Of a stretch of DNA of 9,980 bases, positions 1-5,945 are shown one piece after another. Source of the DNA: JAAZLS01 sp964463285 (GTDB taxonomy: Bacteria; Bacillota; Dethiobacteria; DTU022). The position numbers and the translations under genes were made by a program. Each line of letters begins with the position of its first letter. Positions within the stretch are counted from its first letter, which is position 1. The notes beneath the pieces are model-generated. The model worked only from the letters and a program-made list of their open reading frames with translations, ran no database searches and was not told the DNA's origin. The stretch is taken from the NCBI GenBank assembly GCA_964463285.1, contig CAYXBB010000047.1, positions 1-9,980 on the forward strand, given 5' to 3'.

Positions 1-228
1 AACCTTCTGCCTGGCAGTTTCAAGCTCTTCAACTGCCCGGGCCTGCTCCGCCAATGCACCCCGCTCCAGCTCTTCGGATATGGCTCTAGGCAAGTCTTGG
101 GTGATGAATCTGTCAATGACCTCACGCTTGCGGTTCATAATACGATAGATGCCAAAATCCAAATCTGCACAGTCAAATTGAAAAAGTTCCCGCAGCAGTT
201 TCTGGAACCTTGTTAGATACCGGCTCAC
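1..228 (-). CDS. N-terminal fragment of a probable type III-like adenine DNA methyltransferase
   Basis: Reading the minus strand from a GTG at 228, all 76 codons to the window edge are open. GAGGGGAG lies a few bases upstream as ribosome binding site. An ATG two bases further upstream is in another frame and stops after about 20 codons. The protein has the segment LRELFQFDCADLDFGIYRIM at about residues 13-32, then KREVIDRFI and a charged, Glu/Ala-rich, probably helical stretch. From memory, this FD-ADLDFGIYRI opening occurs in large site-specific (adenine) DNA methyltransferases of type III or related defence systems. The catalytic motifs (DPPY and the FxGxG SAM-binding loop) would lie beyond the edge, so the call rests on the N-terminus alone. 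It is transcribed away from the transporter operon and separated from it by about 900 bases. Confidence 0.55.
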   Translation of the reverse strand, partial: MSRYLTRFQKLLRELFQFDCADLDFGIYRIMNRKREVIDRFITQDLPRAISEELERGALAEQARAVEELETARQKV

Positions 229-329
229 ACATGCTCTCCCCTCAATAAGTACTTTTACAGCAATCAGTACCCTATGTTTTCTTCTATATATTAACGCATT
301 TTCCTGCAATACCATGTCGCAAACTGCTC

Positions 330-408
330 GGGGGACGTGGGACAAGCCCTTTCCCCCAGGGATAGGGGAGATACAAGGGGATGGGTTAGACGGTTCTTTT
401 GTGTCCCC
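330..408. repeat. REP-like GC-rich palindromes in the intergenic region
   Basis: Bases 330-357 form a nested palindrome: GGGGG (330-334) can pair with CCCCC (353-357), and inside it GGG (339-341) with CCC (347-349) around the loop ACAAG. A second pair follows, GGGGA (377-381) with TCCCC (404-408), enclosing GACGGTTCTTTTGTG. G/C-run hairpins with GGGAC and ACGGTTCTTTTGTGTCCCC cores resemble the repetitive extragenic palindromes scattered by REP-associated tyrosine transposases. That comparison is from memory. The pairing itself is visible in the sequence. No transposase is present in the window. Confidence 0.4.
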
Positions 409-450
409 GGGGTTTACTTCATCCGAAAAATATCGGTGAGGGGTTTAAAA

Positions 451-814
451 ATGAAAAGGATATTATTATTCATTGCTGTCACTTTACGCCTGCGGCGCAC
501 CTGCAAGCAATCAGGCAGGCACGCCTTCGGAAACGGGGATCGCCCCGCCCGGGACTCCACATCCTGCAAGACGGTTATTATATCCTTATTGCCATCGGTA
601 ATTTGAGTGACGGGAATAACCGGAAAAAGCTCAAGGAAGCAAGCAGGCTGGCGGTCTTTTCCGGCTTGCCAAAACCCTTGGATTTGTCGTAATTCTGCTG
701 GGGCTGACCGTATTTCTCTTTTACGCAGGAGTTCCGTGGTATGTAGGGGTGGGCCTGATCGTTATTGCGGTCGGCATATCTGTAAGATTGGTTCCCCAGC
801 CCAGATCCACATAG
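451..814 (+). pseudogene. Remnant of a small lipoprotein/membrane-protein gene, broken by frameshifts
   Basis: GGTGAGGGG sits just before ATG 451, which opens a signal peptide (MKRILLFIAV). One base later, in the frame starting at 482, the text continues with a good lipobox, LYAC, then GAPASNQAGTPSETGIAPPG, and stops at 599-601. A second frame carries ILQDGYYILIAIGN and a basic stretch, RKKLKE, up to about 655. The 482 frame is open again from 620 and gives RLAKTLGFVVILLGLTVFLF plus a second hydrophobic segment (WYVGVGLIVIAVGISV), ending at TAG 812-814. No single frame holds the signal peptide, lipobox and membrane helices together. The simplest reading is a decayed gene with about three indels. 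The family is not recognised. A short open stretch to 906 in a third frame may belong to it or be chance. Confidence 0.4.
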
Positions 815-1122
815 ACCGCCTGCAGGTCAAAGAATACCGGAGAGGCATGTTGAAAGCAGTGCCGGTGATCCAACAATCCCAGGCACTGCCCCTCTATTTG
901 GAATAGATTGATAAGATTGCATAGTGCTTTTTATTAAACTTAGCTAAAGGTTTAGACACCGGCTTGTAGTATTATATCTTTACAATAATTGCTTGTATAA
1001 ACAAAAACGCTAGAGATTTTGCTACGAACGATGGGAGTCAGTTAACCGGGTGTTAGAAAATTTACAGCATCGGGGGTGAGATTTTACCTTTTTCCCTTTA
1101 AAAAAAGTAAGGGGTGAAACTC
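815..1122 (+). promoter_or_regulatory. AT-rich leader of the transporter operon with repeated TTGTA half-sites
   Basis: No convincing gene is seen here. The heptamer GCTTGTA occurs twice (962-968 and 991-997), and TACAA (981-985) forms an inverted repeat with TTGTA (993-997) around TAATTGC. This is a possible operator for the operon that follows. No clean -35/-10 pair at 16-18 base spacing could be assigned. CCCTT (1094-1098) can pair with AAGGG (1109-1113), which would partly cover the ribosome binding site of the next gene. The purine-riboswitch core expected before some nucleoside transporters was looked for and not found. Confidence 0.25.
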
Positions 1123-2154
1123 GTGAAAAAACCGTTGTTAAAAAGGATAACCTTTTGCCTATTGATGGGTATGCTATGTTCCCTGTTCCTATCGGGATGC
1201 GGTCCGGAGGCAGGGCCGGGAGAGGAGGAGGTTGAGTACAAACTAGCCGCTGTTTTCCCCGGTTCCATCCAGGATGCCGACTATAATACCCTGGGTTATA
1301 TGGCCATCGAAAAGGCAGGAGAGGAAAACGGAATTGAGATCGCTTATTCCGAACAGATCGCCGTGCCTGACGCCGAGCGGGTTATACGGGAGTATATAGA
1401 TAGTGGGTATAACATTATCTGGGTCCATGGCAATCAATTCAACAGTGCCGCCTTGGAAATCGGCGAAGAATTTCCCGATGTAACCTTTATTATCGAGGTG
1501 GATGCCCCCCTTGATGAATTTAAACCCAATTTCTGGTACATGGATAGGAATTACCACACCGGTTTTTACGTACTGGGGGCTTTGGCCGCATTAACCACCC
1601 AGACCGGAAATATCGGGTATATAGGCGGACTAGAGCTTCCCTTCACCCGGGCCGAACTCAATGCCACCCAGCAGGCCCTGGATGATCTGGGGTCTAGCGC
1701 CAAGATCCATTATCTCTATGTAGGAGATCTCAACGATCCGGTTAAGGCGAGAACCACCGCCGAAAGCCTGATCGGAGCAGGTTGTGACATCTTGCTTAGT
1801 TCATTGAACCTGGGTAATTACGGGGTATTTACCGCGGTAGAAAAAGCCGATAGCAAGATCTATATAACCACCAAATATACAGATAAACGGGAGCATGCAC
1901 CCGATAACTATCTGACCACCGACCTGTTTAATTACACCAATCCCATGATTGAAATAGTAGGCAAAATTAAAGGGGGAGAAAAGGGCGGATTCATGTTGTT
2001 TGAGTATGGGAAGGAAGGCAAGCCCAGGTCCACCCAGTTCCCGATAAGCCACGTATCCGAAGAGATAAATGAACAGGTTATGCAAATATCCAACGATGTG
2101 GAGAACGGTAAAATAACTGTAATTCACGATTTCGAAAGCATTAAGGTGAAATAA
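1123..2154 (+). CDS. BMP-family (PnrA-like) solute-binding lipoprotein of an ABC importer
   Basis: This extracytoplasmic receptor captures substrate outside the membrane and delivers it to the permeases encoded downstream. The first residues are basic (KKPLLKR), followed by a hydrophobic core and the lipobox LFLSGC. The Cys is residue 26 of the 343-residue product and would be lipid-anchored. GTG 1123 is preferred because AAGGGGTGA (1109-1117) sits at the right distance. The in-frame GTG at 1114 lies inside that site. The mature part matches the basic membrane protein family throughout: AAVFPGSIQDADYN at the start, a DVTFIIEVDAP strand, then YHTGFYVLGALAAL and TGNIGYIGG, and later GCDILLSS. 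BMP proteins with known ligands mostly bind purine or other nucleosides, but substrate is not assignable from sequence. A terminator follows immediately, as is common where a binding protein is made in excess over its transporter. Confidence 0.9.
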   Translation: MKKPLLKRITFCLLMGMLCSLFLSGCGPEAGPGEEEVEYKLAAVFPGSIQDADYNTLGYMAIEKAGEENGIEIAYSEQIAVPDAERVIREYIDSGYNIIWVHGNQFNSAALEIGEEFPDVTFIIEVDAPLDEFKPNFWYMDRNYHTGFYVLGALAALTTQTGNIGYIGGLELPFTRAELNATQQALDDLGSSAKIHYLYVGDLNDPVKARTTAESLIGAGCDILLSSLNLGNYGVFTAVEKADSKIYITTKYTDKREHAPDNYLTTDLFNYTNPMIEIVGKIKGGEKGGFMLFEYGKEGKPRSTQFPISHVSEEINEQVMQISNDVENGKITVIHDFESIKVK

Positions 2155-2158
2155 TGAT

Positions 2159-2187
2159 GGGGCCCTATACGGGCCCCTTTTTGTTTT
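2159..2187 (+). terminator. Rho-independent terminator after the binding-protein gene
   Basis: GGGGCCC (2159-2165) pairs perfectly with GGGCCCC (2171-2177) around the loop TATAC, followed by TTTTTGTTTT. It starts four bases after the stop codon of the binding-protein gene. Since the ATPase and permease genes continue on the same strand, it probably acts as a partial terminator that lowers their expression relative to the binding protein. Confidence 0.85.
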
Positions 2188-2213
2188 GATTTAAGATGCC
2201 AATGGGGAGCCAG

Positions 2214-2252
2214 GATGGTAACCCCTCTGGTTACATATGTCGAGATACCATC
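2214..2252 (+). promoter_or_regulatory. Overlapping inverted repeats before the ATPase gene
   Basis: GTAACC (2218-2223) can pair with GGTTAC (2229-2234) around the loop CCTCT. The overlapping GATGGTA (2214-2220) is instead complementary to TACCATC (2246-2252). The two pairings share bases and cannot both form. They sit just upstream of the AAAGGTG ribosome binding site (2258-2264). This may be an operator or an RNA structure. No known class is recognised. Confidence 0.25.
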
Positions 2253-2274
2253 ATATTAAAGGTGCTGAATTACT

Positions 2275-3804
2275 ATGGGTACAGCCAACTTTATCGAACT
2301 GAAAAGTATTAAAAAGAAGTTTGGCGAGGTAGTGGCCCTTGACAACGTGGATTTCCATGTCGGCCAGGGGACCATCCACGGCTTGCTGGGAGAGAACGGC
2401 GCCGGGAAATCTACCTTGATGAACATCCTGTACGGCCTGTACCAACCCGATAAGGGAGAGATTCAGGTCCTCGGCAAGCCGGTTAAAATTAATTCCCCCT
2501 ACGATTCTATTGAACTGGGCATCGGAATGGTGCACCAATCTTCGACCCTGGTTCCAGAATTTACAGCGGTGGAAAATATTATCCTGGGTATCAAGCAAGA
2601 TCCCTTTTCCCTGCCGATAAAAAAAGAGACGCAAGACATCAGGCAGGCTGCCGACAGCCTGGGATTCAATTTCCCGCTGGATATGAAGGTTAAAAATTTC
2701 CCCGCCGGGATCAGGCAGAAAATCGAGATTGTCAGGGCCGTCTACCGGGGCGCCAAATTGCTCATCCTGGATGAACCGACCACCTCCCTGGTGGAGAGCG
2801 AATTTCAGCAGCTTTTGAAAACCCTGCGTTCCCTGGTGGAAGAGGGTTTAACTGTAGTATTTATTACCCATAAAATAAGGGAAGTGATGATGGCCTGCTC
2901 TGAGGTAACCGTTCTGAAGAAGGGCCGTCTTCAGGGATCGGTTCACCGGGAAAAAATGAGCAAAGAGAGCCTGGTCAAGCTCATGTTCATGGAAAAGGAT
3001 ATCGAAATTACTGAAACCGCTCTGCCCAAAATTACCCCGCCCCCATGTAAACCCAGTATCAAGCCCCTGTGTGAAATAAAGAAGGTCACCACCGGGGTGA
3101 CGGAGGGGCCGGGTTTAAAGGAGGTATCCCTGGATATCTACGGAGGGGAAATATTCGGCATCGCCGCGGTAACCGGGAACGGCGAAAAGGAGCTGGCCAA
3201 ATGCATAACCAACCCCCGCCTCCTTACCGGGGGAGATATTCTGATCAATGGCCAAAGTATTATCAACCTCCCTTCGATAAAGGTTTTCAAGGAGGGGGTA
3301 TTTCATACTCCGGAGGACCGGATCGTGGAAGGGATCCTGCCCGACGGCAGTATCCGGGAGAATATCCTGCTAGGCCATCACGGGGAAGAACAGTTTTTAA
3401 ACAATAACCTGTTTATCAACTGGGATGAAGTTAAAAAAACCTCCCAAAAAATTATTGCCGAGTACGAGGTTAAAGCCCCCCACGACCGGCTGGAAATCCG
3501 GCGGCTGTCGGGAGGGAATATCCAAAGGGTGATCATCGGCCGGGCATTTTTAAACCCGCTCAAACTGTTGGTTACCCATAACCCCACCTCGGGGCTGGAT
3601 ATCGCCTCGGTGGAATTCATATTCAACAAGCTGGTGGAGTTAAGGGGCAGCGGGAGTGCGATCCTCTGGATCAACGAAGACCTGGATGAGTTGATGATCC
3701 TCTGCGATCGTATCGGAGTGCTGTTCAACGGAGAGCTGGCCGGCATTTTTAACCGGGCTGAATTTGATAAATACCAGATCGGCTTGCTAATGATTGGAGG
3801 TTAG
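2275..3804 (+). CDS. Double-domain ABC ATPase of the BMP-type importer
   Basis: This cytoplasmic subunit, 509 residues with two fused nucleotide-binding domains, powers uptake through the two permeases. The N-terminal domain has Walker A GENGAGKST (39-47), Q-loop Gln 88, Walker B LLILDEP (162-168) and H-loop His 199, but a weak signature, FPAGI (142-146). The C-terminal domain has a clean signature, LSGGN (411-415), a degenerate Walker A without lysine (TGNGEKE, 300-306) and HNP in place of DEP (435-437). The composite sites are therefore unequal: N-terminal Walker A with C-terminal LSGGN is canonical, and the opposite pair is degenerate. This asymmetry is normal for the RbsA/YufO class of sugar and nucleoside ATPases. 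ATG 2275 follows AAAGGTG by about ten bases. The permease gene starts three bases after the stop, with its ribosome binding site inside the end of this gene. Confidence 0.93.
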   Translation: MGTANFIELKSIKKKFGEVVALDNVDFHVGQGTIHGLLGENGAGKSTLMNILYGLYQPDKGEIQVLGKPVKINSPYDSIELGIGMVHQSSTLVPEFTAVENIILGIKQDPFSLPIKKETQDIRQAADSLGFNFPLDMKVKNFPAGIRQKIEIVRAVYRGAKLLILDEPTTSLVESEFQQLLKTLRSLVEEGLTVVFITHKIREVMMACSEVTVLKKGRLQGSVHREKMSKESLVKLMFMEKDIEITETALPKITPPPCKPSIKPLCEIKKVTTGVTEGPGLKEVSLDIYGGEIFGIAAVTGNGEKELAKCITNPRLLTGGDILINGQSIINLPSIKVFKEGVFHTPEDRIVEGILPDGSIRENILLGHHGEEQFLNNNLFINWDEVKKTSQKIIAEYEVKAPHDRLEIRRLSGGNIQRVIIGRAFLNPLKLLVTHNPTSGLDIASVEFIFNKLVELRGSGSAILWINEDLDELMILCDRIGVLFNGELAGIFNRAEFDKYQIGLLMIGG

Positions 3805-3807
3805 CAA

Positions 3808-4875
3808 ATGAATCTAGCTCAACTACCGGCTGCTAGCAGGCTCTGGCCTGTAATCAGGCGAAACTTGCTGATTTATGCCCTGGCTCTCGGGTTGGCCTTT
3901 GGGGTTATGTCAATTATCATTGCACTGATGGGTTTTAATGTGCTGACCGCATTGAAAACATTGATCGGCACCTCCTTTAAGTCCAGGTTTGGATTTCAGG
4001 AAACCATTAAAAAAACCATCCCCCTGATCTTTACCACCTATGCCTTTGCCATCCCCTTCAAGATCCGGTTCTTTAATATCGGGGGCTGGGGCCAGATGGT
4101 CGCCGGAGGCACAATCAGCGCCATTTTAGGCCTGTCCCTGGCGGGGGCAAATTTGCCGGGACCGGTGTTGGTGCCGCTGCTGCTGATCGCTGGCCTGACC
4201 GGAGGGGCCTTATATGCCTTTGTGGCAGGTTTCCTGCAGGCTAATTATTCCATCAACCCGATTATCTCTACAATCATGCTGAATTTTGTCGCCGTGCTAT
4301 TTGTAAATTTCTTTGCCACCAGCGAGCCGTGGCGGGACCCGATGGAGGGCCACCCTATTACCAAGCACCTGCCCCCTTCGGCAGTCTTGCCGCCCCTGGC
4401 CAGGGGGATCCCCTCTTCCATTATATTTGCCCTGTTAGCTGTTATATTTGTATATATCCTGATGACCAAAACCAGGCTGGGCTACGAAATAACTGCCGTG
4501 GGGTATAATCTTTACTCCGCCCAGGCCTACGGCATCAACTACAAAAAAACAATTGTCCTGACCTTTGTGATCGGCGGATCCCTGGCCGGTTTAGGAGGAG
4601 CACTGGAAATACTGACCATCCACCGAAAACTGATCGAAGGGTTTGAATTTACCAGCGGAGCCCAATTTGGGATGTTTGGGATACTGACCGCCTTGATCTG
4701 TGCTGGCAGCCCTCTAGCTGTACCGGTATCGGCCTTTTTCATGTCGGTGCTTTTGGTGGGGGCCGATGCCCTGCAAAGGACCATGCAGATCCCCGTAGAG
4801 CTGGTATTTGTATCGCAGGCCCTGATCGTCTTAATTCTAGTAGTGATCCGGCAGAAAATGGAGGCTAGGAAATAA
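3808..4875 (+). CDS. ABC importer permease, first subunit (BPD_transp_2 family)
   Basis: This integral membrane protein of 355 residues is one half of the transport channel. It is strongly hydrophobic, with several membrane segments beginning at about residue 20 (LLIYALALGLAFGVMSIIIA). FNIGGWGQMVAGG (89-101) is the family's FNIGGEGQ motif with Trp in place of the usual Glu. The cytoplasmic coupling loop is GYEITAVGYNLYSAQAYGI (225-243), followed by GGSLAGLGGALE, the standard arrangement in RbsC/YufP-type permeases that dock on the ATPase. The start is fixed by GGAGG at 3797-3801, within the last codons of the ATPase gene. The stop overlaps the next start by one base (TAATG), so the two permeases are probably translationally coupled and form a heterodimer. 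Confidence 0.92.
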   Translation: MNLAQLPAASRLWPVIRRNLLIYALALGLAFGVMSIIIALMGFNVLTALKTLIGTSFKSRFGFQETIKKTIPLIFTTYAFAIPFKIRFFNIGGWGQMVAGGTISAILGLSLAGANLPGPVLVPLLLIAGLTGGALYAFVAGFLQANYSINPIISTIMLNFVAVLFVNFFATSEPWRDPMEGHPITKHLPPSAVLPPLARGIPSSIIFALLAVIFVYILMTKTRLGYEITAVGYNLYSAQAYGINYKKTIVLTFVIGGSLAGLGGALEILTIHRKLIEGFEFTSGAQFGMFGILTALICAGSPLAVPVSAFFMSVLLVGADALQRTMQIPVELVFVSQALIVLILVVIRQKMEARK

Positions 4876-5789
4876 TGGCATCTTTAAATTCCTTTATTAC
4901 CCAAACATTTACCTACGCGACTATCTATACCTTAACCAGTCTGGGGATTGTTATCGGCGGGCGGGCGGGAATTTTTAATATTGCCGGAGAGGGCATTATG
5001 CTGGCCTCCGCATCAGTTGGGTTTGTGGCCGCTTATTTTAGCGGCAATTGGATTCTCGGTTTTATCGCCGGGGCGCTGCTGGGGGCGGTACTGGGGCTGA
5101 TCCTGGTATTTATCCATGAAACCTTTCAGGTAAACCAATTTATTTTGGGGATAAGCCTGATTATTTTAGGCACCGGCCTTTCGGACCTGATATATAACAC
5201 CGCTATCGGTATAACCCTGGTCGCTCCCAAAGCACCCCCGATACCGGTAATCAACCTGCCGGTAATTTCCAAAATCCCAATCTTTGTGGGAGTTTTCCAC
5301 CAAGATATTATTGTATACTTCATGTACCTGGCTGTGGGTTTTTCTTTCTGGTTTTATTACTGTACAAAAATCGGGTTAGAGATCCGGGCCATCGGAGAGA
5401 ACCCCAAGGCCGCCGATGTATCCGGGATAAATGTGATTCGGATCAGGTACCTGGCTACAATCGCCGGGGCTGCACTGATGGGTATATCGGGAGCCTACCT
5501 GCCCATTGCCATCACCGGGACCTACTCAACCGGAATGGCTGCCGGGAGAGGCTTCATGGCTATCGGCATTGCTATCTTCGCCAGTTGGAAACCCCACCGG
5601 GCTCTTTTAGGGGGGGTTCTGTTTGCCGGCATTGAGGTAATGTCTTTTATTATGCAGAGGATGCATACCGGTATCCCCTATCAGTTCTTCCTGATGCTCC
5701 CCTTCATCTCCGTGTTGGTGGTAATGATTATTTTTAAAAGGCAGGTGGAATTTCCAGCCTCGCTGGGCAAACCTTACAGCAGAGAGTAA
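4875..5789 (+). CDS. ABC importer permease, second subunit (BPD_transp_2 family)
   Basis: This second channel subunit has 304 residues, shorter than its partner at the N-terminus, as is usual for the YufQ-like member of such pairs. GIFNIAGEGIML (33-44) is the conserved motif with Glu present. The coupling loop is GLEIRAIGENPKAADVSGI (167-185), followed by AGAALMGISGAYL. GRGFMAIGIAIFASWKP (224-240) is a typical late family signature. Initiation at ATG 4875 overlaps the upstream stop by one base and no strong separate ribosome binding site is visible, which points to coupled translation. The gene ends 30 bases before the ATG of the oxidoreductase reading frame. Confidence 0.92.
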   Translation: MASLNSFITQTFTYATIYTLTSLGIVIGGRAGIFNIAGEGIMLASASVGFVAAYFSGNWILGFIAGALLGAVLGLILVFIHETFQVNQFILGISLIILGTGLSDLIYNTAIGITLVAPKAPPIPVINLPVISKIPIFVGVFHQDIIVYFMYLAVGFSFWFYYCTKIGLEIRAIGENPKAADVSGINVIRIRYLATIAGAALMGISGAYLPIAITGTYSTGMAAGRGFMAIGIAIFASWKPHRALLGGVLFAGIEVMSFIMQRMHTGIPYQFFLMLPFISVLVVMIIFKRQVEFPASLGKPYSRE

Positions 5790-5819
5790 GATATCTTGCC
5801 TTAAGGAGAAAACAAAGCT

Positions 5820-5945
5820 ATGGAATCCTTATCGAAAGACATTAAAGGGAAAATTGCTAGAATCAATTTGAGCAACTCATCGGTAACCGCCTACTTATCT
5901 AGTGAATATTATGAATATCTTAGGAGGCAGGGGGTTTGGCGATAA
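5820..5945 (+). pseudogene. Displaced N-terminus of the AOR-family oxidoreductase (frame 1 of 2)
   Basis: ATG 5820 follows AAGGAGAA (5803-5810) at ideal distance. It encodes a 41-residue peptide ending at TAA 5943-5945: KDIKGKIARINLSNSSVTAY, then LSSEYYEYL and RRQGVWR. The first 34 residues are the standard start of AOR-family enzymes (G-K-x-x-R-x-x-L-S followed by a tyrosine-rich helix). They should lead into Leu-Gly-Gly-Arg-Gly, which is found one base over in the next frame. This is therefore the true start of the downstream enzyme gene, separated by a one-base frame difference, and not an independent small gene. Confidence 0.8.

Noticed and set aside
607..906. Open frame of 99 codons taken as an independent gene
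   Set aside because: No ribosome binding site, no family resemblance, and the membrane-helix pieces overlapping it lie in another frame. Only the last 30 or so codons look even weakly protein-like.
906..1122. Purine or other riboswitch before the nucleoside-type importer
   Set aside because: No conserved purine-riboswitch core or other known aptamer pattern could be found on the plus strand.
1243..1557. Minus-strand open frames inside the binding-protein gene and, likewise, inside the ATPase, permease, AOR and istA genes
   Set aside because: They lie opposite well-supported genes, lack ribosome binding sites and have no recognisable domains.
2412..3600. Loss-of-function in the ATPase because of degenerate Walker A and signature motifs
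   Set aside because: One canonical composite site remains, and this asymmetry is usual in fused ATPases of the sugar and nucleoside importer class.
5902..5913. Direct initiation of the AOR protein at GTG 5902 or ATG 5911
   Set aside because: No Shine-Dalgarno sequence precedes either codon, and the conserved N-terminal residues are encoded upstream from the well-placed ATG 5820.
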